From assembly GCA_963709075.1 (NCBI GenBank), contig CAVPUY010000014.1:186001-250000 (forward strand): a DNA stretch of 64,000 nucleotides, read 5' to 3'. Shown here in pieces: positions 9,353 to 16,945 of the stretch. The stretch's first letter is position 1; each line of letters begins with the position of its first letter. Position numbers and translations under genes: made by a program. The notes under the pieces are model-generated. The model did no database searches. It worked only from the letters and a program-made list of their open reading frames with translations, and was not told where the DNA came from. The DNA is from Palsa-506 sp963709075 (GTDB lineage Bacteria > Actinomycetota > Actinomycetes > Streptosporangiales > Streptosporangiaceae).

Positions 9353-10124
9353 GAGCCTGCCCTGGGGCCTGCGCATCCGCCTTCGCCGGGGCCGGCTGAG
9401 CCTTCCCTGCTGGCTCGCCCTTGACGGCGTAGACGACGAGGCTCTTGCCGATCAGCGGGTTGAGCGCGCGGTCGGCGAGCCTGGTGAGCGCCGGTTTCTT
9501 CATGATGTCCCAGACCAGCACGCGGTGGTATGCGCGGGCCAGCGGATGGTCATCATCGGTCACTCCGACGGCGCACTTGAGCCACCAGTACGGCGAGTGC
9601 AGCGCGTGCGCATGATGATGACCGCCCACCCGGAGGCCGGACCTGGCCAGCTTGGCTTCGAGCTCGGACCGGGTGAAGATCCGCACGTGGCCGCCTGGCA
9701 CGTTGTGATAGTCGGCGGAAAGCCGCCAGCAGATCCGCTCCGGCAGCCAGCTCGGCACGGTGACGGCGGCCAGCCCGCCGGGCCGGAGCACCCTGGTGAT
9801 CTCGTCCATCGCAGCCTGGTCGGCCGGGATGTGCTCGAGCACCTCGGCGGCTATCACCCGGTCGAAGCAGCCATCGGGGAACGGCATCGCGGTGGCGTTC
9901 CCGCCCACTGCCCGGGCTGACGCGCCGCCGGGTACCTCGCCCGCTTCGCTCATCGCGGCGAACATCGCGGACACCTGCCGCAGCTCGCCCTCGTCGGTGT
10001 CCAGCGCCACCACCCGCGCGCCGCGCCTGAGCGCCTCGAACGCATGCCGGCCGGCGCCGCAGCCGAGGTCAAGCACCCGGTCGCCCGGCCGGACCGGGAA
10101 ACGTGCGAAGTTAACGGTGAGCAG
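9339..10124 (-). CDS. Class I SAM-dependent methyltransferase, probable CTG start
   Basis: This methyltransferase is about 261 residues long. Motif I is RVLDLGCGAGRHAFEALRRGARVVALD near the N-terminus, followed by the post-I acidic residue, FDRVIAAEVLEHI (motif II) and LRPGGLAAVTVPSW (motif III). No ATG, GTG or TTG lies at the expected place. Homologous proteins begin one residue before LTVNFARFP, where the codon is CTG at 10124 with GGAG seven bases upstream, so CTG initiation is inferred. The start overlaps the end of the glycosyltransferase (stop at 10111), and its own end overlaps the toroid protein start. The three genes are thus translationally coupled and presumably act on one product. 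Confidence 0.78.
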   Translation of the reverse strand: MLTVNFARFPVRPGDRVLDLGCGAGRHAFEALRRGARVVALDTDEGELRQVSAMFAAMSEAGEVPGGASARAVGGNATAMPFPDGCFDRVIAAEVLEHIPADQAAMDEITRVLRPGGLAAVTVPSWLPERICWRLSADYHNVPGGHVRIFTRSELEAKLARSGLRVGGHHHAHALHSPYWWLKCAVGVTDDDHPLARAYHRVLVWDIMKKPALTRLADRALNPLIGKSLVVYAVKGEPAGKAQPAPAKADAQAPGQAHAIA

Positions 10125-11365
10125 GGCGCCGCTCCTTCCGCGCGCGGTAGTACTGGGCCACGATCGCGCGGGCCACGGCCGGCCAGGCGAAGCGCTCCTG
10201 CACCCGGTCCCAGGCGGCGGCGCCGAGCCGCTCGCGCTCGCCCGGAGAGTCGTGCAGCCGGCGCAAGCGCGGCGGCCAGTTCCTCCGGATCGCCGGGCGT
10301 GACCAGCATCGCGGCATCGCCGGTCACCTCCGGCAGCGCGCCGGTGCGGCTGGCCACCAGCGGCGTCCCTGACGCCATGTGCTCGACGGCGGGCAGCGAG
10401 AATCCCTCGTACAGCGAGGGCACCACGGCGATCTCGGCGCTGGCGGCCAGCTCGGCGAGCTCGAGGTCGGTGATGCCGGTGACGAACCGCACCCGGTCGC
10501 CGAGGGCGAGCTCGGCGACCAGCCGCTCGGTCGGGCCGCCGGCCGCGGGCCTGCCGACGACGATCAGGTGGACGTCCCGTTCTGTGCCGAGCTTGCCCAC
10601 CGCTCGGAGCAGCGTGCCGATGCCCTTGACCGGCGAGTCGGCGCTGGCCACCGCCAGGATCCGGCCGGGCGCCCGCGGGCCCTTCCTGCGGGTGGAACAG
10701 CCGGGTGTCGACGCCGAGCGGGATCACGTGCACGCTGCCCGGGGGCACCAGGAAGTCGCGGCAGATATCGTCCTTGGATGACTCGGAGCCGGTCAGGATC
10801 GGGCCCACCCGGCGGGCGACCCGGCCCTGCATCCGGACGAACCCGTACCACCGGCGCTTGGACAGCCGGGCCAGGCCGGTCGCGGCCGCCAGCTCGATCC
10901 GCCGGTCCACGCTGATCGGGTGGTGGATGCTCGTCACCAGCGGCAGCCCGAGCCGGGCGATGCCGAGCATGCCATAGCCGAGCACCTGGTTGTCGTGCAC
11001 GACATCGAAGTCGCCCGCGCGCTGCCGTAGCGCGCGCAGCGCCCGCAGGCTGAACGTGAGCGGCTCGGGGAAGGCGGCCGTCCACATCGCGGCGACCTCG
11101 AGGACGTCGATCAGTCGCGGTACTCGCGCAGCCGGGGCGTGCGGAACGGGTCGGGCTCCCGGTACAGGTCCAGGCTCGGCAGCGTGCGCAGCAGCGGCCC
11201 AGGCTCAAGTTCCGGGTAGGGCTGGCCGGAGAAAACCTCGACGTGATGCCCGAGCGCGGCCACCTCGCGGGAGACGTGACGCAGGTAAATGCCCTGGCCG
11301 CCGCAGTGCGGCTTGCTCCGGTAGGAGAGCATGGCGACGCGAAGCTGGCGATCCGTGGTGCTCAC
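10111..11365 (-). CDS. Family 4 glycosyltransferase, three frameshifts
   Basis: This is a GT-B glycosyltransferase of about 415 residues after correction. The N-terminus VAMLSYRSKPHCGGQGIYLRHVSRE has the GGQG donor loop of GT4 enzymes. The middle reads DVVHDNQVLGYG and TSIHHPISVD, and the C-terminal half carries LIVVGRP, RFVTGITDLELAELAASAEIAVVPSLYEGFSLPAVEHMASGTPLVAS, the E-x7-E-type nucleotide-sugar site. Single-base errors lie near 11112 (missing), 10685 (extra) and 10266 (extra T). Each restores the family sequence when corrected. The GTG at 11365 is taken as start. The gene is divergent from the epimerase/dehydratase gene and starts a coupled three-gene operon. Confidence 0.85.
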
Positions 11366-11423
11366 GCAGGTTGCGCCTCCTCATCCGCCGCTGGCCGCCG
11401 TGATCCCGGAGCGAGCCCGCGTG

Positions 11424-11454
11424 ACCCCCTAGGCAGGGAACATTACCAGGGGGT
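11424..11454. promoter_or_regulatory. Inverted repeat in divergent promoter region
   Basis: ACCCCCT at 11424-11430 and AGGGGGT at 11448-11454 are perfect inverted copies separated by 17 bases. They lie midway between the glycosyltransferase and dehydratase starts. It could be an operator shared by both transcripts. This is inference from position only. Confidence 0.35.
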
Positions 11455-11574
11455 ACGTTGCGTCCCGCTGATCCCGGCCGAGCGCGCCGCCGGAGTCGCC
11501 GGGTGGGTAAGCTGCCGCGACGAGGCCCGGTTGGCTCGGGGCGACTAGCCGGCCCGGAAAGAGCGGAGATTCTG

Positions 11575-12609
11575 CTGACAAAGCGCGCGCTGATCACCGG
11601 GATTACCGGGCAGGACGGCTCGTATCTCGCCGAGCACCTGCATGCCCAGGGTTACGAGGTCTGGGGGCTGATCCGGGGCCAGGCGAACCCGCGGGTACGC
11701 AGCATCCGCCAGCTGGTCGGTGACGTCCGGCTGGTCCGCGGCGACCTGCTCGACCAGGGCAGCCTCATCTCGGCCGTCGAGCGGGTCCAGCCCGATGAGG
11801 TCTACAACCTGGCCGCGATCTCCTACGTGCCGATGTCCTGGCAGCAGGCCGAGCTCACCGGCGAGGTCACCGGGCTCGGCGTGCTGCGCGTGCTCGAGGC
11901 GATCCGGGTCTGCAGCGGGATCAGCGCATCCCGTAGCCCGACCCGTGGCCAGATCAGGTTCTACCAGGCTTCCTCGTCGGAGATGTTCGGCCTGGTGCGG
12001 GAGTCGCCGCAGACCGAGCGGACCTCGTTCCACCCGCGCAGCCCCTACGGGGTGGGCAAGACGTACGGGCACTTCCTGACCCAGAACTACCGGGAGTCCT
12101 ACGGGATGTTCGCGGTGTCCGGGATTCTGTTCAATCACGAGTCGCCGCGCCGTGGCGCCGAGTTCGTCAGCCGCAAGGTCTCGCTCGGCGTGGCCAAGGT
12201 CAAGCTCGGCTACGAGCGCCAGCTGCGGCTGGGGAACCTGCACGCCAGGCGGGACTGGGGGTTCGCCGGCGACTACGTTCGCGCCATGCACCTGATGCTC
12301 GGGCAGGATGTGCCGGCCGACTACGTGGTCGGCACCGGGGTCACGCACGCGGTCGAGGAACTGGTGGAACTAGCCTTCCGGGTCGCCGGGCTCGACTGGC
12401 GCGACCACGTGGTGTGTGACGCCGCCTTCATCCGGCCCGCCGAGGTCGACCAGTTGTGCGCCGACCCGGCCAAGGCGCGGGACGAGCTCGGCTGGGAACC
12501 GAAGATCGGCTTCGAGGAACTTGTGGCCATGATGGTCGAGGCCGACCTGGAACTGCTCTCGGCCACCGGCGGCCAGGCCGAGGACTCGTTCGGCTCCGAC
12601 TCCTGGTAG
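11575..12609 (+). CDS. GDP-mannose 4,6-dehydratase-like short-chain dehydrogenase/epimerase, probable CTG start
   Basis: This extended SDR sugar-nucleotide enzyme is about 344 residues long. The NAD(P) motif is ALITGITGQDGSYLAEHL, and the TSYK-type residues sit in YQASSSEMFG and SPYGVGKTYGHFLTQNYRESYG. The motif SGILFNHESPRRG is typical of GDP-mannose 4,6-dehydratases, which make GDP-4-keto-6-deoxymannose. Family N-termini start immediately before TKRALITG, where the codon is CTG at 11575 with CGGAG six bases upstream. An upstream in-frame GTG would add an unlikely Arg-rich leader. It is divergent from the GT4/methyltransferase/toroid operon. A shared role in making a deoxysugar-decorated product is inferred. 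Confidence 0.85.
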   Translation: MTKRALITGITGQDGSYLAEHLHAQGYEVWGLIRGQANPRVRSIRQLVGDVRLVRGDLLDQGSLISAVERVQPDEVYNLAAISYVPMSWQQAELTGEVTGLGVLRVLEAIRVCSGISASRSPTRGQIRFYQASSSEMFGLVRESPQTERTSFHPRSPYGVGKTYGHFLTQNYRESYGMFAVSGILFNHESPRRGAEFVSRKVSLGVAKVKLGYERQLRLGNLHARRDWGFAGDYVRAMHLMLGQDVPADYVVGTGVTHAVEELVELAFRVAGLDWRDHVVCDAAFIRPAEVDQLCADPAKARDELGWEPKIGFEELVAMMVEADLELLSATGGQAEDSFGSDSW

Positions 12610-12840
12610 CCCGGACTCACGCTGCTGCTGTACCAGGGTCCGGCTCGCATCCGTCGCCGGCCCCGCCCGCGTCGGCCCTCGTCCGCCCCCGTCCGCCCGC
12701 CCCGCGCCGGCCTATCTGGCCCGCGTCGGCTCATCTGGCCCGCGCTGGCCCGTCCGCTCCGCGTCGGCCCCGTCCGCCCGCCCCGCGCCTGGCCCATCTG
12801 GCCGCGCAGACCCCATCTGCCCCGCTGGCCCCATCTGCCC
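12610..12840. repeat. Degenerate CG-rich direct repeats, no gene
   Basis: Irregular repeats of TCTGGCCCGC, CGTCGGCCCCGTCCGCCC and CCCATCTGGCC fill this stretch. No frame has a plausible start, codon bias or recognisable product. It lies downstream of the dehydratase gene. Confidence 0.6.
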
Positions 12841-12861
12841 CGTGAACCACTTCCTACGGCA

Positions 12862-12927
12862 TTCCGCCTGATGGATGGGGAAACGGTGTCGCCAGGGCGA
12901 CACTAGACCCCCATTCACCAGGCGGAA
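12862..12927. repeat. Nested inverted repeat (long imperfect hairpin)
   Basis: The outer arms 12862-12880 and 12909-12927 (TTCCGCCTG... and ...CAGGCGGAA) pair over 19 bases with two or three mismatches. Inside them GTGTCGC (12886-12892) and GCGACAC (12897-12903) form a perfect 7-base stem with a 4-base loop. The structure lies between the dehydratase gene and the convergent VIT1-type gene, so it could terminate both. Its size and nested form also fit a small mobile or structured-RNA element. Confidence 0.6.
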
Positions 12928-13040
12928 CGCGATTCCGCGGGGTACAGATGCGGCGCTCAGGGCTGGTGGGACTGACGGGGTAGTGGGGTCGGCGCGCCGA
13001 GCGATCAGAGCGGAGGGCCGTGCTGCGGGCCGGTGTCGGA

Positions 13041-13219
13041 GGGCGGGACATCGCAGGAGCGGAGTGTCGCCGGGGTCGCCGGGGCGCGGTGTCGGAGGCG
13101 GGATGTCGCAGGGGCGGAGTGTCGCGCGGGTCGCCGGGGTCGCCGGGGTCGCCGGGGTCGCCGGGGTCGCCGCGTCAGGGGGTCGCGGAGGGCGGGACGT
13201 CGCAGCGGCGGAGTGTCGC
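13041..13219. repeat. Minisatellite: GGCGGGA-TCGCAG-GCGGAGTGTCGC units with GGGGTCGCC runs
   Basis: Three copies of a unit of about 29 bases start near 13041, 13097 and 13190. Runs of the 9-base unit GGGGTCGCC separate them, with five in a row near 13130-13170. It is non-coding, ending about 40 bases before the stop of the VIT1-type gene. Confidence 0.75.
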
Positions 13220-13256
13220 GCGGGTCGCCGTGGTCGCCGGGTCACGGGGTCGCGGG

Positions 13257-14141
13257 TCAGGAGATTGTGGCGTGTACCAGGGTCCCGATCGCGTATGTGA
13301 GCCCGGTCGCGATGGCAGCGAGTGCCAGCTGGCGTACGGCTCCGCGCAGGAACGGGCGGTTGGTGATCCGCGAAACCAGGCCGCCGCCGACGAAGGCAGC
13401 AACTGCGGCGAGGGTCAGCGCAGCCGCAAGCGAGCCGAATCCGAACAGGTAGGGCAGCAGCGGGATCAGCGCGCCGATCGCGAATGTCACCAGCGAGGCG
13501 CCCGCGGCGGTCACCGGCGATGGCAGTTCCTGGTGATCAACCCCGAGCTCCTCGCGCACATGGACCCGGAGCGCTTCTTCCGGGTGCGCGGAGACCTGCC
13601 GCGCCACCCGGTCGGCCGTCTCGGCGTCTACCCCCCGCTGCCTGAACACCTCGGCGAGTTCCCGCCGCTCGGCATCGGGATAGTGCTCGAGCTCGAACCG
13701 TTCCTTGCTGACCTCCGCGTCGACCAGTTCATTCTGTGACGAAACGGACACGAACTCGCCGGTGGCCATCGAGAACGCGCCGGCCGCCAGGCCGGCCAGG
13801 CCGGTGAGGATCAGCGTGTTATGCGACCCGCCGCCGCCGCCGACCCCGGCGATCAGGGAAGCGTTGGTGACGAGCCCGTCCATCGCGCCGAACACCGCCG
13901 GGCGGAGCCAGCCGCCGGATACGTCCCGGTGCGTATGGTCGTGCCCATCGTCCGATGGCTGGCCGTCAGCAGGGCCCGGCGCGCCTGCCCCGTCCGGTCC
14001 CGGTGCGCTGGCCCCGTCCGGTCCCGGTGCGCTGGCCCCGTCCGGTCCCACCCTGTCTCCGTCCGGAACCCGCACCTGGTCCGCGCCTGAATCACGCGGG
14101 CTGCCCGGCACGTCGCCGCGCGCCTCGCTTGCAGGGCTCAT
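13257..14141 (-). CDS. VIT1/CCC1-family iron/manganese transporter-like membrane protein
   Basis: This 294-residue protein is of the VIT1/CCC1 family (PF01988), which moves Fe2+ or Mn2+ across membranes. The first transmembrane block reads AVFGAMDGLVTNASLIAGVGG and the next AGLAAGAFSMATGEFVSVSSQNELVDAE, the family's metal-path motif. A cytoplasmic helical, acidic region (ELEHYPDAERRELAEVF...DAETADRVARQV) matches the metal-binding domain. It is followed by TVTAAGASLVTFAIGALIPLLPYLF and two more membrane helices. The N-terminal 70 residues are low complexity, with three GPDGASAP repeats encoded by a 24-base tandem repeat (about 13985-14060), then a His/Asp-rich stretch (DDGHDHTHRD) that could bind metal. 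It is transcribed alone, downstream of the lyase operon. Confidence 0.9.
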   Translation of the reverse strand: MSPASEARGDVPGSPRDSGADQVRVPDGDRVGPDGASAPGPDGASAPGPDGAGAPGPADGQPSDDGHDHTHRDVSGGWLRPAVFGAMDGLVTNASLIAGVGGGGGSHNTLILTGLAGLAAGAFSMATGEFVSVSSQNELVDAEVSKERFELEHYPDAERRELAEVFRQRGVDAETADRVARQVSAHPEEALRVHVREELGVDHQELPSPVTAAGASLVTFAIGALIPLLPYLFGFGSLAAALTLAAVAAFVGGGLVSRITNRPFLRGAVRQLALAAIATGLTYAIGTLVHATIS

Positions 14142-14241
14142 TGGTCAGTGCCTCGGATTTCCGTGTCTGGCCCCCAGGTCGCCGAGAAGGGAGCGGGTGC
14201 GCCGTGCGCTAAGGCAACCGGCAACGAGCCGCCACCACCCA

Positions 14242-15829
14242 TTATTCCCCTTCGGTACCCGCTGGCCAGCGGGGCTGCGGCCCGGCCCCTGGCCATGGTG
14301 CTGCGGCTATCCGCTCGATGTCCGCGCCGAACGGCCGGTCAGCGTCGATCGGCTCGACCAGGCCGGCCAGCCAGCCGAGCAGGTCACGGCAGCCGGCCGG
14401 GACCGGCCGGCCAGCCAGCGCGACAGCATGGGCGGCCGCGAGCAGCTCACAGGCGGTGACGACGCGCGCATGATGCAGGGCAGCACGCAGCGTCTCGGCG
14501 GCCTCCCAGCCGAACGACTGCACGTCCTCCTGGCCGCCGGAGGTCTCGATCAGGCCGACCGGGGTCGCCATCGCCAGCCGGCGCATCGCGTGCACCTCCC
14601 CGGCCGCGCGCTTGTGCACGGTCACCAGGCCGGTATCCGGCCCTGGTGTCCTGGCCAGCTGCGCAGGCAGGTCGGTGACCCGCGGGTCGAGCAGCCGGTG
14701 CAGCCGCGCGGTGGAGACCTCGGCCGCGTGCGCAATCGCCGCGGTGAGCTGATCGCAGTGCGCGGCGAGGTCGATCCCGTGAAAGCCGGCGGTGCCGACG
14801 AACCGGCCGTCCAGGAACGCGGGCGAGTCGGTGACGCCGGCCAGCGCGCGGCTGATCGCGGCGGTAAGCGCGTCGCCGGCCCTGCGTACCTGAGTGAGGA
14901 CCGGGCCGGCCACCCGGAACGAGACCGGCGCCTGCAGCGCTCCGGCCGAGGCCGGCCGGTCACCGGCGAGCGCCCTGATTCGGCCGAGCACGCCGGCCAG
15001 GATGTCGTCGCCGCGGGCGCAGGCCGCGGCGTACGGATCGCGGGACGCCCCGGCCGCGACGATGGACAGTCCCGCCGCCGCCTCCATCATGGCCGCTACC
15101 AGGCGTGCTTCCGCGGCCCGGCGGGCGGCAAGCGCCGTTGCGCCGGGCAGCCCGGCCAGCAGCGCGATTCCCTCCTTGGGGCCGAAGGCGAACTCGCCGA
15201 GCGCGCGGGAGGCCAGCGCTTCGGCGGCCGGCCTGACGCCGCCGCCTGCCCCGAGCACCTCGCCGATCCCGGCCAGCGGGCCGAACGCGTGCGCAAGCGG
15301 GATGATCTCGCCGGCACTGCCGACGCCGGTGCGCGGCACCGCCGGGACGATTCCCACATTCAGGAAGTCCGCCAGCCGCTGGCACAGCCGGCCGGATACG
15401 CCCGCGTCGCCGGCCAGAAACGTGCGCAGCCGGACCGCGAAGATCGCCCGCACGTCCGCGGCGCCGAGCCAGGGCGGCCCGCCCGTCGCCCTGGCCAGCA
15501 TCAGGTTGCGCTGGTGCGCGAGCTGCTGCGAGCCGGTAAGGCGCACGCCGGACAGCGCGCCCATGCCGGTGTTCACGCCGTAGACGGGATCGCCGCCGCG
15601 CAGCACCGCGCGGGCAAGGTCGCAGCGCCGCTGCACATCGGCGAGCAGCTCAGGGCCGATCCGCAGCACCAGGCCGTCCGCCGTGGCGCACCGCTGTCTG
15701 GCGCACCGCTGTCTGGCGCACCGCGTCGCACTCGGCGCACCGCTGTCCGGCATACCGCGGCACGGCCGCTATAGCGCAGATCAGGCCGGCATCCAGGTCG
15801 GCCGGTTCGGTGATCGTCCGGATAGACAT
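14242..15829 (-). CDS. Histidine/phenylalanine ammonia-lyase homologue lacking the MIO tripeptide
   Basis: The fold is that of aromatic amino-acid lyases (PF00221). YGVNTGMGALSG, the helical core and a C-terminal GGQEDVQS motif are conserved. The catalytic features are not. The Ala-Ser-Gly that cyclises to the MIO cofactor reads Ser-Ala-Gly (VGSAGEIIPLAH, codons at 15310-15318). The Asn-Gly-Thr motif is Ala-Gly-Leu (KEGIALLAGL), and the active-site Tyr of QDPYSLR is Val (QAPVSFR). A classical ammonia-lyase reaction is therefore unlikely. The ATG at 15829 (MSIRTITEPADLD) overlaps the stop of the upstream cyclodeaminase gene and is a natural coupled start. To join the main frame it needs one shift inside three 15-base repeats (about 15690-15730). 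An alternative start in the main frame is 15753. It is the last gene of the importer operon. Confidence 0.8.
15690..15735. repeat. 15-base tandem repeat at the lyase-homologue N-terminus
   Basis: About three copies of GCGGTGCGCCAGACA lie where the two candidate start frames of the lyase homologue meet. Slippage or mis-assembly here could explain the frame disagreement. Confidence 0.65.
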
Positions 15830-15831
15830 GA

Positions 15832-16857
15832 TCAGCGGTAACGGATCATCGTGCCAGCATCGGTTTCCTCGGCGCGGTCCAGGATCAGCTGGCCCACGGC
15901 CACGTCAAGGATGGACAGTCCGCGATGCCACAGCAGGATCCGCTCGGCCGGGTGCTCCCGGCCGGGGCGGGCGCCCGTGACGACCTGGCCGAGCTCTGCG
16001 TGCAGCGACTCCGCGGTCAGCCGCCCGCTGTCGACGTGCGCGCGCAGCGCGCCGAATCTCCCGGACTGCGCCTCCCGCCAGTCGTCAACGACGACCTTGT
16101 CCATCACGTCAAGTAGGTCAAGCTCGACGGCGCTGATCGTGCCGTAGGGAACGACGAACGCGCCGGGCCGGACCGCGCTGGTGCGCAGCAGCGGGGCGGG
16201 CTCGGTCAGCCTGGACGCCTCGACCAGGATGTCCGCGCCGTCGAAGGCCTCCTCCGCCGTGGCGGTCACCCGGATCGGCGTGTCCGTGACAGCTGCCAGC
16301 TCGAGCGCGAATGACTCGCGGGATTCCGGCCGGCGGCTGGTCACCCGTATCTCATCCAAGTCGAACAGCTCGTCCAGCAGCAGTACGTTCCACCGGGCCG
16401 TTCCGCGCGCGCCGACGTGCCCGAGTATCCGCGAGTCGGGCCGCGCCAGGTACCTGGCGCCGACCGCGGTCATGGCCCCGGTCCGGCATGCGGTGATCAT
16501 CGTCGCGTCCATGATCGACAGCGGGATACCGGCGACCGGGTCATAAAGCGTCAGCAGGCCGAGCTCGCTGGGCAGGCCGCGGGCGTAGTTAGCGACGAAG
16601 TCGCCGACCACCTTGATGCCGCTGACGCCAGGCGCGGGCGAGCACAGGTGCCCGCGCAGGACGTTGAAATGACCGGCGCCGCCACCGTCCGGGATCAGGT
16701 GCACGCGCGGCTCGAAGACGACCCGGCCCTCGCCGTGCGCCCGCACCGCGCGCTCGACCGCGCCGACGATGTCGGCGTTCGAGAGGCCGAGAGCGTCGAT
16801 GTCAGGGCCAGACAGGAACCGGATCCACAGCCCCGCCGGTTCCGCCGCGGACGTCAT
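15832..16857 (-). CDS. Ornithine cyclodeaminase/mu-crystallin family protein
   Basis: This 341-residue NAD(P)-binding enzyme is of PF02423. It reads VFEPRVHLIPDGGGAGHFNVLRG, then the substrate-side block GIKVVGDFVANYARGLPSELGLLTLYDPVAGIPLSIMDATMITACRTGAMTAVGARYLARPDS and the Rossmann region ILGHVGARGTARWNVLLL. In the usual GxGxQA motif, Ala-Arg-Gly-Thr-Ala replaces the consensus, which may affect cofactor binding. Family members include ornithine cyclodeaminase, alanine dehydrogenase, ketimine reductase and diaminopropionate-forming enzymes. Which applies cannot be told. The ATG is at 16857. It lies in the importer operon, with its stop overlapping the start of the lyase homologue. That suggests both act on an imported amino-acid-like compound. 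Confidence 0.85.
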   Translation of the reverse strand: MTSAAEPAGLWIRFLSGPDIDALGLSNADIVGAVERAVRAHGEGRVVFEPRVHLIPDGGGAGHFNVLRGHLCSPAPGVSGIKVVGDFVANYARGLPSELGLLTLYDPVAGIPLSIMDATMITACRTGAMTAVGARYLARPDSRILGHVGARGTARWNVLLLDELFDLDEIRVTSRRPESRESFALELAAVTDTPIRVTATAEEAFDGADILVEASRLTEPAPLLRTSAVRPGAFVVPYGTISAVELDLLDVMDKVVVDDWREAQSGRFGALRAHVDSGRLTAESLHAELGQVVTGARPGREHPAERILLWHRGLSILDVAVGQLILDRAEETDAGTMIRYR

Positions 16858-16945
16858 GAGCCGACGGCGGCCGCCCCGGCCGCATGCACGGCGGGGGCGG
16901 CTACCGCAGCGGGCACCGCGCGCACGGCTGGTGCCGCAAGATTCG

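Noticed and set aside
9339..11087. A glycosyltransferase-methyltransferase fusion protein
   Set aside because: The fusion arises from two insertions (near 10685 and 10266). After correction the glycosyltransferase has its own stop at 10111 and the methyltransferase its own start.
14242..15829. Annotation as hutH (histidine ammonia-lyase)
   Set aside because: Family membership is clear, but the Ala-Ser-Gly tripeptide, the Asn-Gly-Thr motif and the catalytic Tyr are all altered, and it sits in a transporter operon away from the hut genes.
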